NCBI RefSeq assembly: GCF_002797395.1
Contig: NZ_KZ454943.1
Location: 3,323,966 to 3,387,965 of the forward strand
Direction: 5' to 3'
Origin: Bacillus solitudinis
GTDB lineage: Bacteria; Bacillota; Bacilli; Bacillales; Bacillaceae_D
Length of the DNA: 64,000 bases
This document shows, in pieces, positions 18,128 through 27,800 of the stretch. The position numbers and the translations under genes are program-made. Within the stretch, counting starts at the first letter, position 1. Every line of letters starts with the position of its first letter. The notes beneath the pieces were generated by a model. It did no database searches, had not been told where the DNA came from, and worked only from the letters and a program-made list of their open reading frames with translations.

Positions 18128-19363
18128 ATGAGTCATGTTACCGCTACATATTTACTTCAAGATCCAAAAGGCCAACTCGAGAAAAAAGCCGAGGGCATTG
18201 CCATTGGTTTAACTGTTGGCTCATGGACGAACCTACCAGAACTTGAAAAAGAACAACTACAAGCACATAAAGGGTCTGTAGTGTCTGTGAAAGAGGTTCC
18301 AGCAGACGAGGCCTTTCTAAAAGCAAACCCAACAGGGAAAAGTGGACTTGTTTCCATATCCTATCCAAGCGAAAATTTCAGTGCGGATTTACCAGCTATT
18401 CTAACGACGACGTTTGGAAAACTTTCATTAGATGGTGATATTAAGTTAATTGATTTAGACTTTTCGGAGGAATTAAAAAGACAGTTTCCAGGCCCACGGC
18501 ATGGCATAGAAGGTATTAGAGAATTAACAGGCGTGTATGACCGTCCGTTGCTGATGAGTATCTTTAAAGCTGCAATCGGTCGACCGCTTGACTCACTACA
18601 TGAACAAATGCTCGTGCAAGCTCTTGGTGGCGTTGATTTTGTAAAGGATGATGAAATCCTCTTTGAAAACAACCTGACCCCACTAGAGCAACGTGTACCA
18701 ATCGGTCTTGCGGCGATAGCTGAAGCGGCAATGGAAACTGGGCATCAGCCATTATATGCGGTAAATATAACAGGGAAAACGTTTGAATTAAAAGACCGTG
18801 CTAAGCAAGCAATTGAACTCGGAGCGCCTGCGCTGTTGTTTAACGTGTTTGCCTATGGACTTGATGTCTTGCAAGCGTTACGTGACGATAAAGAAATTGA
18901 TGTACCAATACTGGCACACCCTGCGGTTGCTGGTGCGCTCACAATGTCACCAAAGCATGGCTTCTCAAATCAATTATTACTAGGTAAATTGTTGCGAATG
19001 GCAGGAGCAGACCTTGTTCTCTTCCCTTCTCCTTATGGAAGTGTTGCTATGGATAAGAGCGAAACTTTAGCAATTACAGAGGAGCTTCGCAAAGAAGATG
19101 CACAGTTTAAACCTGTCTTACCAGTCCCGTCAGCAGGTATTCATCCAGGAATGACAGAGCTTCTTATTCGCGATTTTGGCATAGACTCTGTCATTAATGC
19201 AGGTGGGGGCATCCATGGTCACCCTGAAGGAGCAGCAAAAGGGGGGGAAGCCTTCCGAGATGCGATTGATGGTGTTGTAGCAGGTCGGACGTTAGAAGAA
19301 ACAGCAAAGGAAAGTCCTTCTCTTCAAATCGCCCTTGATACGTGGGGGTATGTAAAGGCATGA
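18128..19363 (+). CDS. mtnW: 2,3-diketo-5-methylthiopentyl-1-phosphate enolase
   Basis: A RuBisCO-like protein of 411 residues that enolises the diketo intermediate of methionine salvage. The RuBisCO fold is visible in [21 protein letters not shown], in [21 protein letters not shown] (metal and activating residues) and in [14 protein letters not shown]. The family length is matched. AAAGGAGGCTAAAGG precedes the ATG at 18128. It is first in mtnWXBD; its stop overlaps the mtnX start by four bases. Control would come from the unusual leader upstream. Confidence 0.95.
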   Translation: MSHVTATYLLQDPKGQLEKKAEGIAIGLTVGSWTNLPELEKEQLQAHKGSVVSVKEVPADEAFLKANPTGKSGLVSISYPSENFSADLPAILTTTFGKLSLDGDIKLIDLDFSEELKRQFPGPRHGIEGIRELTGVYDRPLLMSIFKAAIGRPLDSLHEQMLVQALGGVDFVKDDEILFENNLTPLEQRVPIGLAAIAEAAMETGHQPLYAVNITGKTFELKDRAKQAIELGAPALLFNVFAYGLDVLQALRDDKEIDVPILAHPAVAGALTMSPKHGFSNQLLLGKLLRMAGADLVLFPSPYGSVAMDKSETLAITEELRKEDAQFKPVLPVPSAGIHPGMTELLIRDFGIDSVINAGGGIHGHPEGAAKGGEAFRDAIDGVVAGRTLEETAKESPSLQIALDTWGYVKA

Positions 19364-20025
19364 CCAAACAACCAGTTATTTTCTGTGATTTTGACGGAAC
19401 AATTACAAAGACAGATAATATTATCGCTTTAATGAAGCGTTTTGCTCCACCTGAATGGGATCCAATTAAAGATGATATCCTTGCCCAAAAGGTGAGTATT
19501 CAACAAGGAGTGGGTGACCTCTTTAAATTGCTATCTACTGATTTAAAAGACGAACTCGTTGAATATTTATTGAATTATTCAGAAATTCGCGATGGATTTG
19601 GTGAAATGCTAGATTTTGCGAAAGAGCAGAACATTCCTTTTTATGTAGTGAGTGGGGGCATTGACTTTTTTGTTGAGCCATTACTACATCCTTTTAAACT
19701 AGATCCTGAACATATTTACTGTAATGGTAGTGATTTTCATGGTCCCAAGATTAAAATTACGTGGCCGAATTCATGTGACGATCAGTGTGACAATGAGTGC
19801 GGTTGTTGTAAAACAACTGTAATGAGACGCTTTCCAGCGTCAGAATATACGCGAATTGTCATTGGTGATTCCATTACAGATTTACAAGCTTCTAAACTGG
19901 CAGATTTGGTTTATGCACGAGACTTTTTGATTCAAAAATGCGCAGAGCTCTCGATCGCCTATACGGAATTTGAAAGCTTTCATGATGTAATAAACGATTT
20001 AAAGGAACGAGGTATTAAAGGATGA
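19360..20025 (+). CDS. mtnX: 2-hydroxy-3-keto-5-methylthiopentenyl-1-phosphate phosphatase
   Basis: A HAD-superfamily phosphatase of 221 residues that follows MtnW and gives acireductone. It opens with the nucleophile motif [10 protein letters not shown], has [10 protein letters not shown], a Cys-rich insert [14 protein letters not shown] seen in MtnX, and the acidic IGDSITD near the end. ATG at 19360 is chosen because it overlaps the mtnW stop (ATGA), the standard coupling; an in-frame start 18 bases upstream is inside mtnW. Confidence 0.94.
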   Translation: MTKQPVIFCDFDGTITKTDNIIALMKRFAPPEWDPIKDDILAQKVSIQQGVGDLFKLLSTDLKDELVEYLLNYSEIRDGFGEMLDFAKEQNIPFYVVSGGIDFFVEPLLHPFKLDPEHIYCNGSDFHGPKIKITWPNSCDDQCDNECGCCKTTVMRRFPASEYTRIVIGDSITDLQASKLADLVYARDFLIQKCAELSIAYTEFESFHDVINDLKERGIKG

Positions 20026-20633
20026 GAGAGGAACGCTGGAATGAGCTTGCTGATATAAAGGATGAACTTGCTGCTAGAGATTGGTTTCCGGGAACAAGTG
20101 GGAATTTATCGATGAAGGTCAGTGAAGATCCGATTACATTTTTAGTGACAGCTAGTGGAAAAGATAAAACTAAACGAACTGCGAATGATTTTTTGCTTGT
20201 TGATCTTGAAGGGAAGCCGGTTGAGACCACAATTCTTAAGCCATCAGCGGAGACACTTCTTCATACCGAAGTCTATCAGCGGACTGATGCTGGTTGCAGT
20301 TTGCATGTTCATACACTTGACAACAATCTTATTTCGGATTTATATGGAGATAAGGGATCGGTTATTTTCCGAAATCAAGAGTTAATTAAAGCGTTCAACA
20401 TTTGGGAAGAAGATGGAGAAATTGTCCTTCCAATCGTCCCGAATTACGCTGATATTCCGACTCTTGCGAAGGCTGTGGGTGAAGTCATTACTCCTGACAT
20501 TAAAGGGGTTTTAATTCGAAATCATGGCATTACAGTTTGGGGCAGAAATGGATTTGAGGCGAAAAAACATTTAGAAGCTTTCGAATTCCTATGCTCATTT
20601 CATTTGCGACAATTAACATTAAAATCAATTTAA
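20022..20633 (+). CDS. mtnB: Methylthioribulose-1-phosphate dehydratase
   Basis: A class II aldolase-like zinc enzyme of 203 residues that dehydrates methylthioribulose 1-phosphate. Visible marks are [11 protein letters not shown] near the N-terminus, [21 protein letters not shown] (zinc His pair HVH) and [11 protein letters not shown] (third His). The start overlaps the mtnX stop by four bases. The pathway acts in the cytoplasm between MtnA and MtnW. Confidence 0.94.
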   Translation: MREERWNELADIKDELAARDWFPGTSGNLSMKVSEDPITFLVTASGKDKTKRTANDFLLVDLEGKPVETTILKPSAETLLHTEVYQRTDAGCSLHVHTLDNNLISDLYGDKGSVIFRNQELIKAFNIWEEDGEIVLPIVPNYADIPTLAKAVGEVITPDIKGVLIRNHGITVWGRNGFEAKKHLEAFEFLCSFHLRQLTLKSI

Positions 20634-20646
20634 GGAGGAGTTATAC

Positions 20647-21168
20647 ATGGCAGAGCTACGTTTTCGTGATAATAACGAGAGACTAGTAGGAGAAGATATG
20701 ATTACATACTTAAATGAACAGGGTGTAATCTATGAAAAATGGGGTACTGATAAACTTCCAAGTCACCTCGTTGAAAATTTTAATTTAACAGATGAGAATA
20801 AAGAGGAGATTTTATCTGTGTATGCGGATGAAATTAAAGATATTTCTGAACGTCGTAGCTATCAAACAGCAGATGTCATCTCACTATCGCCAAGCACACC
20901 AAATCTCGATGATTTATTGAAAAACTTCGTACAAGAGCATCACCACACAGATGATGAAGTACGCTTTATTGTAAGTGGACATGGCATTTTTGCAATTGAG
21001 GGTAAGGATGGCCGCTACTTTGATGTTGAGCTTGAGCCTGGAGATTTGATTTCTGTTCCAGAATACTATCGTCACTATTTTACGTTAATGGAGGATCGCC
21101 AAGTGGTGGCAATTCGTATTTTTATCACGAAAGAGGGCTGGGTACCAGTATACGAAAAGGAAGAATAG
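20647..21168 (+). CDS. mtnD: Acireductone dioxygenase
   Basis: A cupin dioxygenase of 173 residues that cleaves acireductone with oxygen to formate and the 2-keto acid precursor of methionine (Fe form), or to an off-pathway product (Ni form). Ligands are in EHHHTDDEVRF (His, His, Glu) and SVPEYYRHYF (His). TAAGGAGGAG precedes the ATG, 13 bases after mtnB. No mtnE aminotransferase gene is present nearby, so the last step must be encoded elsewhere. Confidence 0.94.
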   Translation: MAELRFRDNNERLVGEDMITYLNEQGVIYEKWGTDKLPSHLVENFNLTDENKEEILSVYADEIKDISERRSYQTADVISLSPSTPNLDDLLKNFVQEHHHTDDEVRFIVSGHGIFAIEGKDGRYFDVELEPGDLISVPEYYRHYFTLMEDRQVVAIRIFITKEGWVPVYEKEE

Positions 21169-21182
21169 AATGTTAAGAAATG

Positions 21183-21231
21183 TAGGGGTGTCATTAAAGG
21201 GTTTGTACCTTTTAAGACCCCCTTTTTTTAA
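21183..21231 (+). terminator. Terminator of mtnWXBD
   Basis: An outer AGGGG-TGTC/GAC-CCCCT stem and an inner TTAAAGG/CCTTTTAA stem end in TTTTTTT. Confidence 0.75.
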
Positions 21232-21303
21232 AAAGATAAGAAAATCAAGTGATGACTCATTGGGGTTTCGAAGGATTATGAAAGCTTGTTTATAGAACTG
21301 TGT

Positions 21304-21334
21304 GTTCACTACAAGAAGAACACTTGTAGTGAAC
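21304..21334. repeat. Perfect inverted repeat after mtnD
   Basis: GTTCACTACAAG (21304-21315) and CTTGTAGTGAAC (21323-21334) flank a 7-base spacer. No T-run follows on either strand. It lies in a 227-base gap before a convergent gene; purpose unknown. Confidence 0.5.
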
Positions 21335-21395
21335 TTAAAAGCTACAGTGTGGATCCGCTCCTTGTTTATAAGAAAAACTGCTGGCGCAGCTTTTT

Positions 21396-21962
21396 TTATT
21401 TCTTTCCTTTAAATTTTAATGCTGTTGTGAAACGTTGGAATTTATTGTTAGCGAACATTTCTGACTTCCAAAAGTTAGACCGCTTAAAGGATTTCGAACA
21501 GTGAATAAAACACTCTTCAATTGTTACAACAACGCCGAGTGAAGGGATTTTTCCTTTTTGAGTCATTGGTTTTAAAAGCTCTTGGTCGGATGTAATCACA
21601 GCCTTCCCATTAATTCGTAACGTATCCTCTACACCAGGAATAAAAAAAATCAACCCGATACCGGGGTTATGGATGAGATTCACCATAGAGTCCACTCGTC
21701 GGTTTCCCGTTCGTTCTGGAAGAATAATATGAGTTTCGTCATAAATATGAACAAATCCAGGAGAGTCGCCTCGTGGAGATGCATCAAAATTCCCTTTATC
21801 GTCACTAGTAGCGATAACGACAAATTGTGAAAGGGATAAGAAATGGATAAATTCCTCATCGAGAAAATCTCTTACCTTTTGAGAAAGGAAAGGGTTTTTC
21901 TGCCCAACTATGTCTCTTAGTTCTTCTTCTGTTTGAATTTGGTTGTTTATAAAGGAAGTCAA
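21396..21962 (-). CDS. Pyridoxamine 5'-phosphate oxidase-like flavin protein
   Basis: A single-domain split-barrel protein of 188 residues. SQFVVIATSDDKGNFDASPRGDSPGFV and the later LIHNPGIGLIFFIPGVEDTLRINGKA are the pattern of the PPOX-like (MSMEG_1061-type) family that binds FMN or F420. The reaction is unknown; members are often linked to stress. I placed the start at TTG 21962 because GGAGGTGG lies 7 bases upstream; a GTG five codons earlier would swallow that site. It converges on the mtn operon. Confidence 0.75.
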   Translation of the reverse strand: MTSFINNQIQTEEELRDIVGQKNPFLSQKVRDFLDEEFIHFLSLSQFVVIATSDDKGNFDASPRGDSPGFVHIYDETHIILPERTGNRRVDSMVNLIHNPGIGLIFFIPGVEDTLRINGKAVITSDQELLKPMTQKGKIPSLGVVVTIEECFIHCSKSFKRSNFWKSEMFANNKFQRFTTALKFKGKK

Positions 21963-22126
21963 TTGAACCACCTCCACTCTATCTAGTTATATATAATAGT
22001 TTATCAAGAAAGTAAAAAGGTTGATAGGCTTAAGCATGAGGATTTTATAAATTGTGTGTCAGATTTGTTAAACGTTTCTAAAAGGGTTAACTGGGTATAA
22101 TAAAATGAAGGAAGGGAGAGAAAGAA

Positions 22127-22765
22127 ATGAGAGTATTAGTTGTAGGTGCCAATGGTCAAGTAGCAAGACTCACGGTGAGGGAATTAGCTGAACGTGGACA
22201 TGAGCCAGTTGCAATGGTTCGTAATGAAAATCAAGGAGAAGGATTGAAGAGATTAGGAGCGAAGAAGATAGTTATTGCCGATTTAGAAGCAGACATAACT
22301 CATGCATTTAAAGATGTAGATGCAGTTATTTTTGCAGCGGGTTCAGGTGGAAAAACTGGAGCGGATAAAACGATTCTTGTTGATCTGTGGGGAGCGATGA
22401 AAACAGTTGATACCGCAATGAATAAGGGGATTAAACGGTTTGTGATGCTTAGCTCGATGGGAACTGTTGATCCAGATAAAAGTGACAGAATTCGTCATTA
22501 CTTAGTCGCAAAGAAAGTGGCAGATGATTATTTAAAGAACTCAAGTCTTTCTTATACAATTGTCAGACCTGGTAGCTTAACAACGGATGAAGCAAAAGGG
22601 TTAATAAAGCTTGAAGAAGAAATTCAAGTCAGAGACAATACGATTACAAGAGAAGATGTTGCCAAAGTATTAGCGGGCGTCTTGGATCGGAAAAACACGT
22701 ATCAAAAAACCTTTGAGATTCTCAATGGATCAATGCCTATTGACGAAGCATTAGATTCAGTTTAA
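22127..22765 (+). CDS. NAD(P)-binding protein of the atypical SDR group (YhfK-like)
   Basis: A 212-residue atypical SDR with the N-terminal dinucleotide motif VVGANGQVARL, a short strand VIFAAGSGGKTGADKT and VMLSSMGTVDP, followed by a Tyr/Lys-type segment HYLVAKKVADDYL and the PGSLTTD element. It looks like B. subtilis YhfK/YwnB, putative NAD(P)H-dependent epimerases or reductases. Substrate unknown. GGAAGGGAG precedes the ATG; a terminator follows directly. Confidence 0.8.
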   Translation: MRVLVVGANGQVARLTVRELAERGHEPVAMVRNENQGEGLKRLGAKKIVIADLEADITHAFKDVDAVIFAAGSGGKTGADKTILVDLWGAMKTVDTAMNKGIKRFVMLSSMGTVDPDKSDRIRHYLVAKKVADDYLKNSSLSYTIVRPGSLTTDEAKGLIKLEEEIQVRDNTITREDVAKVLAGVLDRKNTYQKTFEILNGSMPIDEALDSV

Positions 22766-22792
22766 AAATTAGTTCACATACACATAACGGGA

Positions 22793-22826
22793 GCCTCAGA
22801 GGAGTACTAACCCTCTGAGGCCTTTT
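22793..22826 (+). terminator. Terminator after the YhfK-like gene
   Basis: GCCTCAGAGG (22793-22802) pairs with CCTCTGAGGC (22812-22821), followed by TTTTT. It overlaps the end of the degenerate GGDEF gene on the other strand. Confidence 0.8.
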
Positions 22827-23350
22827 TGGACGTTTCAATGTCACTAATATAGAGTCGGTACTGGTTTTTGCCAGCATGTTTGGCGTGGTACATTGCTTTA
22901 TCAGAATGACTCAATAAGGTATCTGCATCACTGCCATCTTTTAATGCGATACTAAGACCGATACTACCGGTAAGAGAGTAATACTTGTCGTTAATTGTAA
23001 TTGGTACAGTTAGATTGTTTAGTAGCTTTTCAACAATGGTTACGATTTGTCGTGCATCCTCAGCAGGTATAGAAATCGCAAACTCATCGCCTCCCATTCG
23101 ACAAGCGCTCGCCTCTTTTGGCACAGAGAGTTGAATTTGATTTGCAATATGCTGAAGAACTCGATCTCCAGCTGAATGACCTTACGTATCATTAATGTAT
23201 TTGAATTTATCTAAATCAACTAAAATGACCGGACAATTGAATGGTTTATCTTTGTCTTCATTAATAATTCATTGATTTTGTCATAAAAATAAGTACGAGT
23301 ACCTAAACCGGTTAAAGGGTCATGATAGGCAGTAAAAGATGCTAGATTAA
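22807..23350 (-). pseudogene. Degenerate GGDEF diguanylate cyclase
   Basis: The minus strand encodes a whole GGDEF domain in pieces. AYHDPLTGLGTRTYFYDKI is followed by a frameshift near 23250, then VILVDLDKFKYINDT, a TAA in place of the usual aromatic before GHSAGD, and an intact end with CRMGGDEFAISI and SHSDKAMYHAKHAGKNQY. Read correctly it would make cyclic di-GMP. At least one frameshift and one nonsense codon, and no upstream sensor domain in frame, mean it is inactive. The last 105 codons could still be translated from an internal start but would lack half the fold. Confidence 0.85.
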
Positions 23351-23461
23351 AAGAAATTTATCATTAGCCAAAGCAGCAGCTGAAATTGGAATTAGTTAAT
23401 AACTTTTCAACCGATAAGTGTTTGTTGATATAAAAGGTAACTAATGGTTATTCCCTGAATT

Positions 23462-23944
23462 TTAGATTTGCTCTCGATTTGAAAATTCATAGTAGATAGA
23501 AGTAGGTGATGCTGAGTAATGGAAGGATATTTCTTTGCTTTGTTCCATCTTAGAATCAAACAGTAAAAGAATTAACTCATCCATTAAAATACTTAAATGT
23601 TGGACTTTCTTTAGTGTTATTGACTTATTGTTTGCTGTCACATTCATCGATATATGCATAGTTACGCCTAATAATTGGGCAAATTTCTGTTTGTTAGTAA
23701 GAAGGGCATAGAATAAATCATCTAATATTTTTATATCCAGTTTGGATGTCACCTCAATTTTTCCTTGATTTAAATATTTGTTAGAGAAGTCCTTTCTTAG
23801 TTCATTAACATTCTCATATAATTTATAAACTAAATGTAAATGTTCTTTATAAGAGGTTTGTAGTCTTTCTACTATGGAAGAGATTTGAATAAATTTTTTA
23901 AGTTCAATTAATCTTTGTGATTGATATCTTGAGTGTAATAACAA
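23462..23944 (-). pseudogene. Fragment of an unrecognised membrane sensor-like protein
   Basis: The frame reads about 160 residues from a TTG at 23944. It remains open for about 18 codons further upstream (GCFIFLCTYLLLH, a possible membrane helix) with no start codon or ribosome site, so the N-terminus appears lost. The remainder is helical and Leu/Lys-rich (ELKKFIQISSIVERLQTSYKEHL) and then strand-rich, a little like the dimerisation and ATPase part of a histidine kinase, but no N, G or F box is evident. I cannot assign a function. It lies upstream of the broken GGDEF gene on the same strand, suggesting general decay here. Confidence 0.3.
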
Positions 23945-24047
23945 ATAAGTACAAAGAAAAATAAAACACCCAAAAATTTCAAAGGATAAGTTCCGAAAAT
24001 TTTAAAATAAGTTGAGTGTAAATTTTGGTAGATTAATTACACATCAT

Positions 24048-24061
24048 TGAAAGCGCTATCA
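24048..24061 (+). promoter_or_regulatory. cre site (CcpA operator)
   Basis: TGAAAGCGCTATCA fits the cre consensus TGWAANCGNTNWCA at every position. It lies upstream of the decayed sugar permease and of the secreted GH32 gene, so catabolite repression of the fructan locus is expected. Confidence 0.7.
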
Positions 24062-24220
24062 AATATTTAGGGGTAAGACATTACGTACCTATATAGACCG
24101 ATTATTTAAATCCTGTAAATCGATTATATAGGAACGATCATGAGGTGGTGCGATAGTAGAGTATATAAGATGAAATAATTTACTATTTTAAATTATTAAT
24201 AATAAATGGGGTGAAAAAGT

Positions 24221-24793
24221 ATGAACAAGAATCTTAGAAGCCTAGGTGCTCCTTTTATGGTGTTGGTAATTGGCCTAATGACTGTATGTAGCAATACAAA
24301 CCAATCTTCTGAACAGACTTTAGGTGAATGTTCGTGGGCTTGCCTATGTCATTAGTGGTGGATATCCATTTGTTTTACAAAATGAAACATTTATATCAAT
24401 TGGTGGAGGAAGCTTTCAGGAATACCGATACCAATTTATCTTATGATTTTGGTGTATGCTGTCATGATTGCCATTCTTTAATATACAATGTTTGATCGCC
24501 ATATTGCAATTGGTGGTAATGAGGAAGCCGCAAGACTAACAGGGAACAAGGTTGAAAGGTCTTTAATTAATGTTTATTCGATTAGTGGTTTACTTGCTGG
24601 TTTAGGCGGTACAAGTTTAACAGGCGGAAAAGGAAAAAATACAAGGAACAATTATCGGGGTTTTAATTATGGGAGTGAGTAGTAATGGGCTAACTCTAAT
24701 GGATGTGAGCTATTATTGGCAGTTAGTTGTAAAAGGCGGAGTGATTGTAGTAGCTGCCTTAATTGTTTGATTAAGAGGAAAAAGCCTAGCATG
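24221..24793 (+). pseudogene. Decayed RbsC/FrcC-type sugar ABC permease
   Basis: ATG at 24221 after GGGGTG opens a hydrophobic N-terminus, but the frame soon breaks. Pieces typical of ribose/fructose ABC permeases then appear in changing frames: RGLAYVISGGYPFVLQNE, GIPIPILIM-like and MILVYAVMIAIL, GGNEEAARLTGNKVERSLI, SISGLLAGLGG joined directly to TSLTGGKGK (the usual segment between the two glycine pairs is deleted), and [20 protein letters not shown] before a stop. Several frameshifts and at least one deletion make it non-functional. It was probably part of an older monosaccharide importer at this locus. Confidence 0.8.
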
Positions 24794-24827
24794 ATAGTAA
24801 AAGCTTTTAAAAAAGGGGTGTGGGTAA

Positions 24828-27800
24828 ATGAAGAAAATAATTAGTATGTTACTAATTTCTTTCATAATGATTTGTATACCATTAACTAGTATTGCTGAAA
24901 ATCCTGGTTATTATCAAGAGCCATATCGAAATCAATTTCATTTTTCTCCTGAAGCAAACTGGATGAATGATCCGAATGGGATGGTTTATTACGAAGGAGA
25001 ATATCATTTGTTTTATCAGTATCACCCATATGGAACAACATGGGGACCGATGCATTGGGGACATGCTGTAAGTGAAGATCTTGTTCATTGGGAGCATTTA
25101 CCGATTGCATTATCTCCTGATGAAAATGGGCAAATTTTTTCAGGTAGTGCTGTGGTTGATTGGAATAATACAGCGGGCTTTGGGAAAGAAGCAATGGTTG
25201 CGATCTTCACTCATGCAGGGGAAAAAGGTCAAGTCCAAAGTATTGCTTATAGCATAGATAAAGGAAGAAATTGGGAGATGTATAAAGGTAACCCGGTCAT
25301 GCCAAATCCCCCTATTCCTGATTGGCGTGATCCAAAAGTTTTTTGGCATGATGATACAAATAAGTGGGTGATGTCTTTAGCAGCAAAGGATAAAATTATG
25401 TTTTACACATCTTCAAATTTAAAAGAATGGGAGTATGCAAGTGAATTTGGTCAAGATGGTGGGATCCAAGCAAATAGTCTTGATCAAACTTCGTATGCGA
25501 TATCCTCAGAAGCAGGAGGTTCATTTAGCTATGAAGGTGATATAACACTAAACGAAAAGAATGGTCGAGAGGGTGCCGGCGGTCTAGTTTTTCGTGCAGA
25601 TAAAAGTGCAAATAATGGCTATGTGGCGAACTTAGATGCAAAGAATAATGTGATTACTTTAAGTAAACTTGTTAACGGAAAAGAGGAGGAATTGGCGAGA
25701 AAAACTTATACTCTTGATACGTTTTCACCCTATCATGTCAAAGTAGTAACGAAAGATGAAGAGATTCAACTATTTGTGAATGAACAAGCAGTTATCAAAG
25801 AAGCAGATCATGAATTTAATTACGGATATTTTGGTTTATCTGCATGGAATTCAACTGCTACATTTCGGAATGTAGAGTTTGAAAATTCATCTAACTTTGC
25901 AACTAATCTATCAAAATGGACAGTTATAAATGGAATATGGGAAGATACGTTGGATGGAAAAAGTGGAACCGCTAAGGAAGATGCGTTTACCATGAGTGGA
26001 CAGTCAGGGGATAACTTTTTATATGAAGCTACTATTGATCTATCAAAGAGTGAAAATGGAGTAGGTTCACTTGTTTTCCGGGCAGATGCTAATACAAAAA
26101 ATGGTTACTTTGCAACTCTTGATTCTTTGAACAATACATTAAACATTATGAAAATAGAAAATGGAAACGTTTCCAAACTAGCAGAAAAAACAGTATCACT
26201 AAAAACAGATAAGAATTATCATGTGAAAGTTAGTACTTACGATCAGAATATTAAGATTTATTTAGATGGTAAGCTTATCCATAATGTAAATGATTCAACG
26301 TTCTCGAAAGGGCAATTTGGGTTACATGTTTCAAATTCTTCTGTTCTTTTTCAAGATGTCCAATTAGGAAAAAATATCATGACTGATGAGAAAAACATCA
26401 TCAACCATGATTTTGAGTCAGGTGATTTAACTGGATGGACTCCTATCCAAGGGAATGCTTTTACAAAAGATCATCTGACAGATGCGACATCTTTCTGGGG
26501 TGGTTCATTCGATCATCAAGGAACCTATCATTTATGGGGATTTTCTGATCTTCACAAAGGAGATGATGCAATAGGTGAATTGCGTTCTTCCTATTTTAAA
26601 TTAGGCGGCTCAGGAGAGATCAATTTATTAATTGGAGGCGGTAATGATATTAATAACCGCTATGTGTCATTAGTAAGAGCTTCTGATGATCAAGAGTTAA
26701 TTCGTCAAGCTAATACAAAATTTGAAGATGAAAAGTACAAAAAATACGTATGGGATGCTTCTGAGTTTATTGGAGAAGTCTTATATATTAAAGCTGTTGA
26801 CAATGCGACAGGTGGCTGGGGCCATATTAACATTGATGATGTTCAAGTTTATAATGAGGGATCAATACCAAATGAAGTTGACCAAGTTGTAAAGAAACCT
26901 GCAAAAAGAGAAATGAAACAGAGTGGGATCATTACAGATTGGACTGGTGTTTCTGGAGAGTGGATACCTTCTACAAATGGTAGTAATGGTGGAATTTGGG
27001 AATGTCCAACGTTAATAGAATTACCTATCGATGGTGACCCAACAAAAACAAAATGGGTCCTACAAGTTAGTATTAATGACGGTGCTCCAGCAGGTGGGTC
27101 TGGTATGCAATATTTTGTAGGTAGCTTTGATGGTAAAACGTTTAAAAATGACAATCCTGCGGATAAAGTATTATGGGCTGATTATGGAGCTGATTATTAT
27201 GCTGCAGTTGATTGGAGCGGGAGTGAAGGAGAAAACGGTGAAAAATATTGGCTTGGATGGATGAGCAATTGGCAATATGCAAATCATACACCCACTTCAA
27301 CGTGGAGAAGCTCTACGACATTACCGAGAAAGATGGAGCTCACTCAAACAGAGGATGGGTTACGTTTAAAACAAACTCCAGTCTCTTTAAATAGTATTCG
27401 TGATAGAAAAGGGAAAGTTTCATTTACGAATAAAGTGATATCAAGTGATCGTAATCTTTTATCAAACCTGTCAGAAGATACATTTGAAATGATCGCTGAA
27501 TTTGATATAAAGGATATAGATGCAACTGAATTCGGGTTCAAGGTTCGTAAAGGAGCTAAGGAATATACAACAATTGGTTATGATGTTAGCACAAAGCAGC
27601 TTTTCGTTGACCGAACAAATTCCGGAAGCTTTGATTATGGAAGCAATGTAGTAGGCAAACATGAGGGACCACTAACAGACTCTAATGGCACTGTAAAAAT
27701 GCATATTTTTGTAGACCGATCCGCTGTTGAGGTATTCGGAAATAATGGTGAAACAGTGATTACAGATCAAATCTTCCCAGATCCATTAAGTAAAGAATTA

